Notes: generated by a model from the sequence alone, not told the origin. DNA of 64,000 bases from Linum tenue (GCA_946122785.1 CAMGYJ010000010.1:44971134-45035133), one strand, 5' to 3'; counted from the first letter of the stretch, positions 9,784 through 19,691 are shown. A program made the numbers and translations.

Positions 9784-10974
9784 GACTAACTCCAAACTCT
9801 AGAGTTAATGGCGAAGACAGCATTTTAAACCACCCATGTTTTCTTTTCATAACTTAAATATACAAGTATCTAATTAAGAATTATTTAATAAAAAATAACT
9901 AAAATTAATTATATCAAAATAATTCATTTATAGATTAAAAATAACCGATTATACAATCATAGTTGTCGGAAACAACCACGAAGAGATTTCATATTGTGAG
10001 AGAAACGCAAAAATATTCGTTGTCTACACTATTAAATAAGTCTCTTTCAGTGTATCTCGCTAAACAAGCATTAGTAAACTGGTTGCCAAATCGACTTGGA
10101 AACTTGTTCTTAATATAACACAAAGCTGAAAATGCTCTTTTTACACTTGTCGTTGTAATTGGTAGAGTCAAAATTAGTGAAATTGTTGTTGTCGCTAGAC
10201 AATTTCACGGTTGTAGGGGAAAAGATCGAATAGGCATAGGGAAAAAAGAGATCTGATTAGGTCTTTGTTCAAACAATGAGTTGTGTTGTAGTGACAAAAT
10301 ACTCTAATACTACCTATAGATGTTGTGTTCCATAACCAATATAAATATATATGGCGAATTTTGTTCCTCCGAAATTTATCTCTGTCCCGGGACAAGGCCC
10401 AAAGGGCCTGCCTCCGCCACTGCCTAGAGCTAAAAAGTCATTTACCCATTTTTAGCTCTTTTTTGGTGCTCCAACCCACATTATTTGGGGAGCTAAAAAT
10501 GGGTATTGGTGAATTGGGAGCCAAATTTAGCTTCCAAAAGGGTGAAAAAGTCAAATTTGGCTAAAGGAAATTGTGGACCCGCGACGGGTCCTTTTTTTGT
10601 GTAGGATTTTCTCATTGGTTGATTGTGTTGTTTTTTTTTTTTTTTTGTGTGTGGTATTTTTTCATTGGTTGATCACGAAGTTAACGGTAGCAAAACAATG
10701 ACTAATTTTCCAAAACTTTTTTTGTCTCGGAATTTTAAAAAATTACATCGAAAATTTTGTTCTCAAAAGTAATAACTAACTATAGAAAAATTATATTGAA
10801 ATATGAAAATTAGAGGTCAAATAAGTATGGCTTATTGTAATAAATTGAAAAAGGGGAGGTGGGAAGCTAAATTTAGCTTTGTGTAGGGTTGGAGTGAAAA
10901 TGGGGTTTGGGAAGCTAAAAAGCTATATTTGGCTATTTGGAGAGTCAAATTTAATTTTAGTGTTGGAGTTAGTC
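9784..10974. mobile_element. MITE-like element with hAT B nested inside
   Basis: Ends GACTAACTCCAA (9784) and TTGGAGTTAGTC (10974) are inverted repeats. A possible 3-bp duplication (cga/tga) flanks them, and the two sides continue with 3'-flank sequence of the RPW8-like locus. Inside, stretches such as AGCTAAATTTAGCTT and TAGCTCTTTTTTGG recur in both orientations. The superfamily is unsure; a 3-bp TSD would suit PIF/Harbinger. Without hAT B it is about 575 bp. Confidence 0.55.
9806..10422 (-). mobile_element. Nonautonomous hAT element B (617 bp) with dimerisation-domain remnant
   Basis: The left end TAATGGCGAAGACAG and right end CTGCCTCCGCCACTG pair as inverted repeats with transition-only mismatches. 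Near-matching 8-bp duplications tctagagt (9798-9805) and cctagagc (10423-10430) flank it. The minus strand 10171-9989 reads the hAT C-terminal dimerisation domain: PITTTSVKRAFSALCYIKNK, then FTNACLARYTERDLFNSVDN. Like hAT A it keeps only the 3' end of a transposase gene. It lies 22 bp inside the surrounding MITE, so it inserted later. Confidence 0.82.
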
Positions 10975-11140
10975 TGAACTCTGAAGGGAATAACATCCAT
11001 ATATGATTAGATCGTGTTCAATTTGTATACCTTTTTCATACATCTTGTGTAAACTTAAAGAATAAGGATTGTTTTAAAGTGTATGGTATTTTCTCATAAG
11101 AAGTTTATTTGTTGTATGAAAATTTGTATGGAAGTGTTCG

Positions 11141-11801
11141 GTGATCTCTATGAGCTTAATTGTGGGGATGTTGGGATTATGTCGTAGTTTCTGCAGGACT
11201 AGGATTTTCGGCATTGGGTTCAAGGACAAGAAGGGTTGTGGGATCGATATTGTCTTCTTTTGGATGAGGCATTACCTAGGTTTCAAGATACTTAAACAGA
11301 ATACCTAGGTTATTGCATCAAAATAACTCATTTTGAGTTATTTGGGTGCAATAACTCGTTTGTCTACTAAAGTTGGTGATGAATTATTTGTACTTGAGTT
11401 AATTTGAAATAACTCATTAATGAGTTATTGTCAATACCTCATAGGGGTAGTTATTGTGAAATAACTCACAAATACCACATTCTCATTTTGTGAGGAATTC
11501 CACTTTTATATTAACTTGTTACATAACAACTCATCCAAACGACCCCTAAATCAAAATTGAGTTAGAATTTTGTTGGCTTGCGATGCTTGCTAGCGCAATT
11601 GATTCGATAATTTCTTAAGTTCAACTCTTAAACTAGTTTGTTTTGAACTCTTGAAATGTTTTCAATATAATGACTAGCGAACCAACTCGACTTCCGGCAT
11701 ATGAGCAAATCGACGTATATCATATTTTTTGGTTTATGAGCGAATCCACATTTTAACGAGTTCACGAGCCCCCATCATTTACTAATGAGCCAAAATTGAG
11801 C
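11141..11801. other. AT-rich intergenic DNA with a one-ended MITE remnant
   Basis: From about 11285 to 11546 runs of AATAACTCA/TGAGTTATT occur in both orientations. The right edge CCAAACGACCCC (to 11546) followed by TAA is a typical PIF/Harbinger MITE end. No matching left end is visible, so this is a truncated copy. The rest shows nothing recognisable. Confidence 0.4.
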
Positions 11802-12470
11802 TTTTTTTTTTTTTTGACAAAAGGTAATAATATATTGATCAGAACAAAAAGATAATTACATCCTGGCATTCAATCAGGTCTGAAAATCAAAGAAGCGACA
11901 CATTGTTGTGTACAAGGACATGGCCTTTCTAGCTACCAAATGAGCTACCATATTTCTACTCCGACCTACATATCGCACACTAAAGCCCAAGTTCAAAGAG
12001 AAAGACTGAACAACTTCTTCGAGAATAGCCCCCATCCGATTATCACGAGCATCAGCGTTATTGATCTTATCAATTACTACTTTTGCATCTCCAAAAAACC
12101 ATGATCCAAACACCAAGAGATCGCCTCCCGGAGAACAAGTTGCTCAACCACCATTGGATCATCAATTAAAGAAAATTGGACCCCCATAACCCCAAGGACC
12201 TCCCTAACGTGATTGAGGATAACTATCCCTCCAGCCGAATGAGATCCACTTCGTACTGCCCCATCCCACATTCATACAGGCACACCTGGCCCAGCAGGAC
12301 CCACAGAGAGAGGACTCAAACTGGACACTTGGAGGGGTCGATCGACCGGAAGTCGGATCCATTCCTCAACCTGCTGGTGTTTCCCTTCAAAGACAACTCA
12401 ATTTCGAGACCTCCACATTCTCCAAAGAACAACAATCACCGCCATGACCAGGGTGAGTTGTTGTACAAAT
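11802..12470 (-). mobile_element. 5'-truncated LINE (non-LTR retrotransposon), RNase H region
   Basis: The minus strand reads a plant LINE RNase H domain in two frames: WDGAVRSGSHSAGGIVI, then VVEQLVLREAISWCLDHG; after a frameshift GDAKVVIDKINNADARDNRM and FSVRYVGRSRNMVAHLVARK. A poly(T) run at 11802-11815 is the poly(A) tail of the minus-strand transcript. The protein text is clearly related to the LINE at 48185-49072, so both belong to one family. I found no convincing TSD; the 5' edge near 12470 is estimated. Confidence 0.8.
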
Positions 12471-12539
12471 CATGTGCTTACGAGTTACTTCTGACTTAAG
12501 AGCGAATCAATATATTATATGACTTCAGTATGTGATCCC

Positions 12540-13000
12540 ATTACCTTCCTGCTCCAACAGGCTACCGTTGTATAGGAAAGTTATGAATACGAAAAGAAGG
12601 AATCCATCGAAAAGGAAAAACATGAACCCTACATGAATCAAACACACAACCTTTTGATCTGGAGTCAGACGCGCTACCATTGCGCCAAGGATCCTAATCT
12701 GTTCAAAGGAATGATGTTAACCTGATTATTAATATAATATGATTCGTCTTCGCCAGACTGCGTTTCAGACTAGTCCCGGAAGTTATTTCATCATCACCAT
12801 CACATTAATATATATACACCAGCATATAGCTAAAAGGACTGCCCCTAAAAACAACTGAATGGCTAAATCTCACCCTAACGTTACTGTTATCGCCCTAATT
12901 TAAACTACAAAATTACTATATTAACCTTAATTAACTAAATGAAAAATTGAAAAAACAAAAACCCTAATATTTCACCTAGCTAGAGAGAACATATAAACAC
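12540..13000. repeat. Segment duplicated with 21790-22310 (tRNA-Trp plus flanks)
   Basis: Besides the tRNA itself, flanking words recur in the same order at both sites. Before the tRNA is AAAGTTATGAA.AC.AAAA.AA. After it come GATTCGTCT, CAGTCCC-like blocks, TATTCCATCATCATCAC-like text, ATATAACTAAA and CCCTAAAAACAA. Similarity decays over about 450 bp. The two sites lie about 9.4 kb apart in the same orientation, on either side of the PMD-bearing MULE. Confidence 0.6.
12623..12694 (-). tRNA. tRNA-Trp (CCA), probably a pseudogene
   Basis: Read on the minus strand this is a 72-nt tRNA with anticodon loop CTCCAGA (anticodon CCA) and a pairable acceptor stem starting GGATCCT. The T-loop/B-box has GTTTGATTC in place of GTTCGATTC, and several T-stem pairs are reduced to G-U, all C-to-T type changes. 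A T5 run follows the 3' end. The decayed B box suggests it is inactive compared with the copy at 22021-22092. Confidence 0.7.
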
Positions 13001-13189
13001 GGAGCATGAGCGCGCTGGTGGCACCCTGTTCTAAAAACAAAAAGAATTGTCACGCTTTCGATATTAAAAAAAAAAACTACTTAGCCATATAATCCAACAC
13101 TTATTCAAGCACACAGAAGACAAGTCCAGAACATTGGAAAAATATAGCAATTTTCTACAAATGGTTACACTAAAAGTGTTGGTAGCCTT

Positions 13190-14000
13190 TCCAATCCAAC
13201 AATTGTTCATAATTTGCTGCCGTACAAATTTTCACACGACAAATAAACTTCTCATATCCGTATGAGAAAATATCGTAAACCTTAACACAAATAAACTTCT
13301 CATCATATTTGTTGATGTGACTTGAATCGGACTATCAGCCACTACGACTGGTAATCGGGGGTCTCGCTGATATCAGCCGCTACGACTGGTAATCGGGTTC
13401 TGGGTCTGGTCTGTAACCGTTTCCTTTGGCAGATTGGATTAGGTTTAGACCCACATGGAGAAGTGCTATAAATACTTCTCATACTCCTCTGTAATCTGTA
13501 ATCTCCTCGATATAGTGAAACTGGCTCTCTCTCTCGCCCGTGGACTAGCTAACACACATCGTGTTAGTGAACCACGTAAATCGTGTGTCATGTTTTTCGA
13601 TTCTCGCTTTCGTATTCTTGCTTTGTCGATCCCGGCGATTTCCCGATCCGTAGCAGCGCGTTTATAACAATATCCTCTGGTAACGAACATCATCGCCCCG
13701 AGCGGAACTCCTCGCTCGCTCAGCAGCCTCTCGAACGACGCCGTCAGCTCCGACAGGCGCTTCCTACCACGACTTCCATTGTTGCAGTCTCTGAATTAAT
13801 TTCTCGATCTTACTAATGTGTGTGTTTCTGGGTAAGATAGGTTAATGGTAGTGGATCATTCAGGAGGAAGCCTCTGTTTTCGAAGAATATATAGATTTTG
13901 TTCATTATTTCCTCCTCTTCGCTGTGTTGTGTTGACCCTGCTTTGCAGTCAACTCTATACGCCACTTCCAGGCTTGAGTCTGCTGCCTGCCTTGCCTGCT
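13190..14000 (-). pseudogene. Inverted, truncated copy of the RPW8-like locus, interrupted by a solo LTR
   Basis: Read on the minus strand it has remnants in gene order. A promoter block at 13985-13944 (CTTGAGTC..GCC..TTGACTGCAAA-like text) matches 7765-7800. A coding block at about 13790-13690 translates to KRLSELTASFERLLSE, close to KRLTELTASFERLLNE of the intact gene. A 3'-flank block at 13290-13220 has CTCAT..AAGTTTATTTGT then GAAAATTTGTACGG. The middle and both coding ends are missing. A solo LTR (13310-13669) separates the 3'-flank block from the coding block. Confidence 0.65.
13310..13669 (+). repeat. Solo LTR (360 bp)
   Basis: The block has TG..CA ends (TGTTGATGTG .. TTATAACA) and near-matching 5-bp duplications atatt (13305-13309) and atatc (13670-13674). 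Inside are a TATA box (CTATAAATA near 13468) and two tandem copies of CTACGACTGGTAATCGGG. No internal retroelement sequence adjoins either side, so it arose by LTR-LTR recombination. Family unassigned. Confidence 0.7.
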
Positions 14001-14049
14001 GTATGTTCGCAGAAGTTGACTAGCGCCATTTCCCCCCCATTATTCTGAG

Positions 14050-14155
14050 TCGGTTCTGTTCAAAAAGTCCGCGTGGAGACCGCGGACAGCGAGCAAGCCG
14101 GAACTCGAATCATTAGTACTTAATTAGTATCGTTTTGGGTCGTTGGGTCAATATT
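14050..14155 (+). repeat. Direct repeat, copy 1 (partner 15188-15292)
   Basis: About 100 bp shared by eye with 15188-15292. Shared words include GGTTCTGTTCAAAAAG, GGACAGCGAGCAAGCCG, AATTAGTATCGTTTT and GGGTCGTTGGGTCAATATT. The GTTGAAAAAG..GAGTGGA motif of the RPW8-locus promoter is recognisable at its start, so it may be a promoter-derived duplicate. Confidence 0.6.
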
Positions 14156-14780
14156 AACAGGATAAAATACCGTTATAACCCCAAAGTAAGGTTGACAACC
14201 CACTTTGTAACCATAGAATTCGTTCTCTCTCTTGTCTTTTTTTTTTATATCGATGTTTAAAATTAAACGAATGATATTTTTGAAAGTGAAAAAAATTAAC
14301 ACAGTCAATCATTCTCCCTTCCATATAAATAATAAAAAACACATAACTTCTCCCTCTCTCCCGCAGACGACACCTCCCTCTATCCTATAGACGCAGCCGT
14401 CCCGCGGCCCTCAGCCTTCCTCCACCGCCGCCTCTGCAGTCGTCCCTCACCCTCCACCGCCTCCCTCCACCCATGTCGCTTTTAGCTCTTTGTCGTCGCT
14501 GTCATCCACTGACGTCGTCGTCGCATCCTCTGCTCGACTATTCAGGTGTGTGTCCCTCTATCACTACTCTTCCTCTCCTCCCTTCGTTTTCATATCTGTG
14601 ATTTTTGGAATTTCATATCTGATTTTTTTTTTAGTGGTAGTGATTTTAATCTAGTAGCGTACCAGATGGAGTGGTACGCTCAGTAGCGTAACACTATCAT
14701 CTATAAGGAGTGTTTTTCTATGAATCAATTGGTTTCATTCCATCAAAAAATGGAGTGCAAGCAACACCCTTGCTAGCTAG
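14156..14780. other. Unassigned segment with a pyrimidine-rich block
   Basis: 14340-14600 is C/T-rich with GC-rich codon-like composition (CCTCCACCGCC, GTCGTCGTCGC) and resembles a 5' leader or captured exon edge, ending CTATTCAG|GTGTGTG, a possible splice donor. No protein family could be recognised and no element ends were found. Confidence 0.3.
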
Positions 14781-14799
14781 AGTAGTGATAAATTTTTTT

Positions 14800-14919
14800 A
14801 AGGGGCGCAACAAGAGGACTTTCCAAGAGGTCACCCATCTTATTACTACTCTTGCCCAAACACGTTTAACTTCGGAGTTCTGATGGGATCCGGTGCATTA
14901 GTGTTGTATGATTGCACCC
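14800..14919 (-). rRNA. Retroposed 5S rRNA pseudogene
   Basis: The minus strand is a 120-nt 5S rRNA-like sequence (GGGTGCAATCATAC.., CCGGATCCCATCAGAACTCC, ..GATGGGTGACCTC..), end to end, with scattered C-to-T changes. Its 3' end runs into a short A tail (TTAAAAAAATT). Both sides are bounded by an 11-bp direct repeat AGTAGTGATAA (14781-14791 and 14923-14933). A-tail plus TSD means insertion of a 5S transcript by LINE machinery. The alternative, a Cassandra TRIM with a 5S-like LTR, is less likely because the duplication hugs the 5S body. Confidence 0.8.
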
Positions 14920-14933
14920 TAAAGTAGTGATAA

Positions 14934-15187
14934 TTAACCAAACACAAACGCAGTAAATGACAAGTTGCAGTAAATGACAAATTATATTTAACGTGGTATC
15001 CATGGAATTCGGTTATTCATTAGACTCTTCAAGCGGCTGGTTTCACTAGGTTTTCGTTAGGTTATTATAATGCAAGGCTATATATACATTCAACCCTAGC
15101 CTGCATGGGTTGCATGACACCCGTCACCCGAACACCAACTGCACTAATGGGCTTCTACGCCCAACAAAGCCCAATGCTAATGCTGGT
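14934..15187. other. Unassigned, LTR-like composition
   Basis: The stretch contains TTTAACGTGGTATCC, GGCTATATATACATTC and CCCAACAAAGCCCAATGC, words typical of LTR leaders, but no bounded LTR ends or TSD were found. Confidence 0.3.
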
Positions 15188-15292
15188 ACGGTTCTGTTCA
15201 AAAAGGCCGAGTGGAGAGCGTGGACAGCGAGCAAGCCGAATCTCGAACAATTAGTTAATTAGTATCGTTTTTGGGTCGTTGGGTCAATATTT
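15188..15292 (+). repeat. Direct repeat, copy 2 (partner 14050-14155)
   Basis: This copy matches 14050-14155 in order and orientation. The two copies bracket about 1.03 kb that includes the 5S pseudogene. This fits a local tandem duplication or one insertion-associated duplication. Confidence 0.6.
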
Positions 15293-15349
15293 CCGAAGAA
15301 CAAGACAGTGAGCAAGCCCAATTAAAGTCAACCATCTAAGAAAGCCTAA

Positions 15350-15581
15350 GGGCCTGTTTACTTTCATTTCTCTTTCCTGTTTTTGAGAAAACAGATGTTG
15401 AAAACAGGTGAAAACAACATTTTTTCGTTTCCGAAAACAGCAGGAAGTTGCCACTTTCTGTTTTCATAGTTGGAAACGAATAGAAAACCGAATGAAAAGT
15501 AAACAAGTTTTCTCGTTTCTGTTGCCAAAGTTATGGCATGAAAACAGAAAACAGGAAACGAAAATGAAAGTGAACAGGGCC
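15350..15581. mobile_element. PIF/Harbinger-type MITE (232 bp)
   Basis: Ends GGGCCTGTTTACTTTCATTT and AAATGAAAGTGAACAGGGCC are inverted repeats bounded by TAA on both sides (15347-15349, 15582-15584). The whole element folds back with repeated GAAAACAG/CTGTTTTC. TAA/TTA duplications and GGGCCTGTTT ends are standard for Tourist-like MITEs. Confidence 0.85.
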
Positions 15582-15844
15582 TAAGTTTCTTCTCTTCATC
15601 TTCTCCCAAGACTCCTCGAATCCCACCTTCGAATAGATTTCACATTTGCTCTGAGTTTAGGGTCATATTCCCTATACTCCACAAAGAATTGCTACATATT
15701 CTTTCCACTTCACATATCGCTGTCTTTGAGAGAAACAAAAACCAATATCGATATTATGTAAGGCTATTAAAGACAGAATTGACCAGCTCCAGTCTCCCTA
15801 CATAAGAAAGTGATTTGGCTTTTCCAACTGTGAATCCTGACAAC

Positions 15845-16280
15845 TAGTGGCGTAGCCAGGATTTTGGGTAAGGGGGTGCCAATTTAAAAAAATTAAAATG
15901 ACTATTAATTTTTTATAGTGACCCACGACAGGTTCTCATATTTTGAAAAGTCTGTAAAATACATTCAACTATCAAGACGCTCGTTTGTTAGGGTTAAATT
16001 TTCGTTTACTTCTTGAATAAGCATATGTAATTATGAGGTTTTTCAATTTAATTTACTTATTATTTGTAACGGTAAATTATATATATGCAATAAAACGTAT
16101 TAGTGTATCATGTAAGTAATTGTGGTTTAGTGGAAGATGTCAAAGCTAATAGTAAGGGGGTTCCACGTTCAAATCCTAGCTATAGCATAAACGAATACCC
16201 CTATTTTTTGATGTTCTAGCCCCGATCCAAGGGTGTGTCGTGGAACACCCTTCTAATATAATACTGTGTCTCCGCCCCTG
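15845..16280. mobile_element. Nonautonomous hAT element C (436 bp)
   Basis: The left end TAGTGGCGTAGCCAGG and right end CGGAGACACAG-type complement (..CTCCGCCCCTG) are flanked by a perfect 8-bp duplication ctgacaac (15837-15844 and 16281-16288). It belongs to the same CAGNGGCG end-family as hAT A, B, D and G. No coding remnant recognised. Confidence 0.82.
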
Positions 16281-16327
16281 CTGACAACTATAGTTTATCT
16301 ATCAATGATTTGAATGCTTTTCACTTA

Positions 16328-17457
16328 GGGGTCGTTTGGATTAGGGAATGTGTAAATAAGGGATTTGGATTAAAATCTCTCATTTAAAAACCCAGGTAAT
16401 TTACATGAGAGATTTGGCCCAAATAACTTGTTTGGATATTATTAAGGGTTTTTAATAATGAAATCAAAATTACAAATGTGCCCATAAATCCCACTTCCTC
16501 CTTCTTCCTCGTCCAAACCGAGCAACCCTCTCTTCCTCTCTGCTTCATCCAATCTCCATCCAATTGATCCAATCTTTGCCAATTTTCCATATTCAACCTT
16601 TCACTCTCCGCCAATTTCCGTCAATCTTCCGTCAGCGCCAGTTACAAAATTGCAGCTCCCAATCAGCTATAGAAACTCGAAGAAAACCAGAAACAAGATC
16701 TCCCGTCGGCAATCGAGATGCGGCGGGGTTGGCGAGTAACCCAGAAACCGGCGACGGAAATTGACCCAAAATCCACCAACCACTTATCTACCCATCTATG
16801 GGAATGAACAGAAGTGTCGAGAGAAGTTGAGTTGTGGGCTTCGGATTCAATTCGAATAGGAATCTAGTTACCCAGAACATGCAATCTCCCCATCGATAAA
16901 ACCCCATCTCTGCATCACCGTCGATGGCGCTTGCTTGAGCAGCTACCTTTTTCGGTTGCGGGGAAGGAAGGCACAGGGAGGGGTCAAGAGGGAGAATCCT
17001 AGCTTCCACTCGATGAAGCAGTCGATCGAATTTCGCCGGATCACAGGCCAGAAGAATGATTGAAGAGAAGAAGAATGAATTAAACGAAATCCCGACGTAA
17101 TCTTATCCTTGGTCGTCGGAGGAGATCAGAGATTATCTCACTATTGATGTCGTTTGAAGATGGTCGGAGAAAAGAAAGAAGAAGTCGGAATAATAAGTTG
17201 AAGATGATCTGAGAAGAGGAATAACACCGATGAAGGAGGGTAGGCTTTGGAAAAATGCAATAAAAAATGAGGGATTGTGAAATAGCTGGTCCCAATCAGC
17301 TATTTTAAAAACCTGCATATGAGAGATTTTGAAATCTCTAATCCTAACAATCTCTCATCTTTCCAAACGCATAATTGTATTAAAATCCTGCATAACGAGG
17401 TATTGTTTTAAAATCCCTCACAAATCACTCACTAGAAACCTAGATCCAAACGACCCC
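16328..17457. mobile_element. Large PIF/Harbinger-type MITE (1,130 bp) with unrelated interior
   Basis: Ends GGGGTCGTTTGGATTAGG and CCTAGATCCAAACGACCCC are inverted repeats with TTA duplications at 16325-16327 and 17458-17460. The outer about 150 bp on each side carry matching AAATCCC/GGGATTT and CTCTCAT words. The interior (about 16490-17230) is less AT-rich, has CTTCTTCC runs and short ORFs without recognisable domains, and may be captured host sequence. Confidence 0.8.
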
Positions 17458-17460
17458 TTA

Positions 17461-17798
17461 TAGTTTACCAGAAGACAAAGGAACTCTCAAGTATTTAACA
17501 GGAAATTTACCTGACCCGGCAACCATTTCTCTCTACTTTAATCCTATACTTAGATTTAGACACTCACCAAAAAATAATCCGCATTTAATAGGGTTCGACC
17601 TCAAATTAGAAAAGACTAAAACTTTTCCAAAGTTCTGTTCAAACTTTGAAATTTCGTAGTTTGAAGCATCTGTAAACACTAATACATCGAAGGGTATGGA
17701 AATTAACCTATTGCAGCTGCCTTATTATTAAGAAATGAGAAAATCTCCATAACAATAGCAAACAAGTAGGGGGAAAAGAAGCAACCGTGTCTAAAAGA
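17461..17798. other. Intergenic, nothing recognised
   Basis: AT-rich single-copy-looking sequence between the MITE and the MULE. A phrase resembling LINE-coded text (AACAATAGCAAACAAGTAGGG) is too short to assign. Confidence 0.4.
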
Positions 17799-17896
17799 CT
17801 AAAACCCGGAAAAAATCCCACTGTACACACGTTCTTAAAAAAAATTCCCAAAATACATAAGTTATAAAAAAAATTCCCAAAGTACACATGTTTGGC

Positions 17897-18315
17897 ATTC
17901 ACCGTTTTTGACAAACGCAGTGAAGGTAATCACCGCGTTTGATAAAAACGGTGAACATTTCACCGTTTTAAATAAAAACGGTGATGCCTTCACCGCGTTT
18001 AATAAAAACGGTGAAGGCTTCACCGTTTTAAACTGAAACGGTGAAGACTTCACCGTTTTTATTAAACGCGGTGAAGGAGCTGACGTGGACAAACGCGGGG
18101 TATTCACCGCGTTAGACAAACACTGTGAATACCCCGTGTTTGTTTACGTCAGCGATCCGGGCCAATTTGCTTTCACCGTGGCCATTGGATGCGGTGAGGC
18201 GCGGATCGTGGTTTTCTTCCCACGATCCGACGCCTCACAACACGCCACGTCCCCTAGACATACACCGCGTTTGTTGACAGCGGTGAGTTCACCGCGTTTG
18301 ACTAACGCGGTGAAG
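17897..18315. repeat. Left subterminal palindrome array of the MULE
   Basis: About ten units of the type TTCACCGTTTTNANNAAACGCGGTGAA. Each has CACCG and CGGTG arms around an AAACG-like core, so each is a small hairpin. Units vary in the loop and in CG/TG content. The mirror array is at 21012-21334. Such subterminal repeats are candidate transposase-binding sites or small-RNA targets. Confidence 0.8.
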
Positions 18316-18462
18316 GCGCTCCAATTGAATGCTGCGCAGGCGCCTCCCCCCTTCCCCCAACTATAAATACCCCCTTCCCCTTTCACTTTCAACTCACCCC
18401 ACAAACATTTCACTTCTTTCTCCCTCAATTTATCCGCTCTAGTCTCGTTCTAAGTATGCTCT

Positions 18463-19691
18463 GTGGTTGCGGCTAAGTCCGATCTTCCACATCAGAAAGA
18501 ATTACTAGAGTTTGACCCTAAAGCCCCCGTCCCTTACAAACCTAAAATCGTCGAACCTCTGTCCGGCCTACGCCAAAAAATGGACGAAGAGGCTCTTCGT
18601 GTAGGTTTTTGGTTTATGAATTTTTTTAATCGAAACAATTTGATTTTTTGTTTTTTTATCAAAACAATCTCTGATTTCATTACTTTTTTATAGATGGGTG
18701 CCGAGATATACGATCCTCGATTGTATATCCATTATGGCCCAAGGGATGCGAGTCTCTTAACCGATCAAGAAGCTCATCGCTCCCGTGCTATTTGGGATAA
18801 CTATCCGGTAATTTTTTGAGTATTCTTGCTTTATTTTATTATTTTCTAAGGTTTTATTTTGCTTTATTTAATCTAATAAATTGTTATTTTTCCTATTTGT
18901 TTTAGGAATCGCTTGTTCCCGTGGTTCATAAAGGGACCAATAACTTGCCCGCTTGGCATCCAAGGTTGGAGCCCTACATAGCGAGGACCGGTTTGGGAAT
19001 GTTGCTCCATTTCTTGCGGATCGAGATCGACAACGATCTGCTTACGGCAATGGCGGAACGATGGCGTCCCGAAACCCATACATTCCACCTTCCGGAGGGG
19101 GAAATGACGATCACCCTCAAAGACGTGGCGATCCTCACCGGGCTTCCTATTTCTGGAGATGCAATCATTGGTTCCACGACCAAACCCGAAGGAGGTTGGG
19201 GGCCGCTCATACGTGATCGTTTGGGCTTCGACATGCCGACCACCACACCAATTCAAGGACGGGGGCATCCACCGTTGAATGCGGGGCAAGTGTCGGTCCC
19301 GTGGCTGGTATCTCACATCCAGCAAGAGGTGGAAATCAATGACGAGACACCGGAAGAACAAGTCGAGCGCTACGCCCGCATCTACCTCATCGGTTTGGTG
19401 GGTGGATTTTTGTTCCCCGACAAGTCCAACCGGTGGATTCAAGGCATATGGTTGCCATTGCTCACTGGTGACTGGGATGCAATTGGAGAGAAGAGTTGGG
19501 GATCGGCTGTGCTAGCGGGCGTATACCGGGAGCTGTGTACTTGCTTGAAGGTTGGGGCAAAGCAAGCTGGTGCTGCGATGTTCATCCTGCAACTGTGGGT
19601 ATGGGAGCATCTACCGATGAATAACATCAGCTTAATAAACACAAACTTAAATCGCATAAGAAAAACATTAGTACCTGCATTCCAAAGTTGA
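18463..19691 (+). CDS. Plant mobile domain (PMD) protein, MULE-borne, 3'-truncated
   Basis: Three exons are inferred: up to 18600 (QKELLEFDPKAPVPYKPKIV), 18694-18807 (YDPRLYIHYGPRDASLL) and 18906-19691, all phase 0 with GT..AG borders. Exon 3 is the PMD core: RTGLGMLLHFLRIEIDNDL, then the typical FHLPEGEMTITLKDVAILTG, GRGHPPLNAG and YARIYLIGLVGGFLFPDKS, then GAAMFILQLWVWEHLP. PMD proteins occur both as host genes (MAIL/MAIN type) and inside plant transposons. After HLP the frame enters antisense transposase intron and stops at 19691, so the normal C-terminal half is lost. No in-frame ATG lies before 18463 (the frame opens at a GTG after an upstream stop). The true start is unclear, with the Met at 18580 the first option. 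Confidence 0.75.

Larger units (their letters stand above)
9438..11140 (+). pseudogene. Truncated copy of the RPW8-like locus, split by nested transposons
   Basis: Collinear fragments of the neighbouring gene occur in order. A promoter-type block (9438-9590) matches the foldback spacer. GGTATCTCCACTCGGCC.TTGAAC (about 9580) matches 7712-7740. It then jumps straight to the C-terminal coding end (about 9602-9690, GGTGGCCATG.TGATGGCTAC.., GACCGGAGA.GAGACTACA) and to the 3' flank (9755-9785 and 10995-11135, including ATTTGTTGTATGAAAATTTGTATGGA). About 850 bp covering most of the reading frame is missing, so no protein can be made. A MITE (9784-10974) carrying hAT element B interrupts the 3' flank. 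Confidence 0.7.

Noticed and set aside
14781..14933. Cassandra TRIM LTR carrying a 5S-like sequence
   Set aside because: The direct repeats hug the 120-nt body and an A tail is present; no LTR ends or second LTR seen. Kept only as an alternative.
19439..19674. C-terminal part of the computed 157-aa transposase ORF
   Set aside because: After LWNAG there is a GT donor; the rest is intron and antisense PMD sequence.
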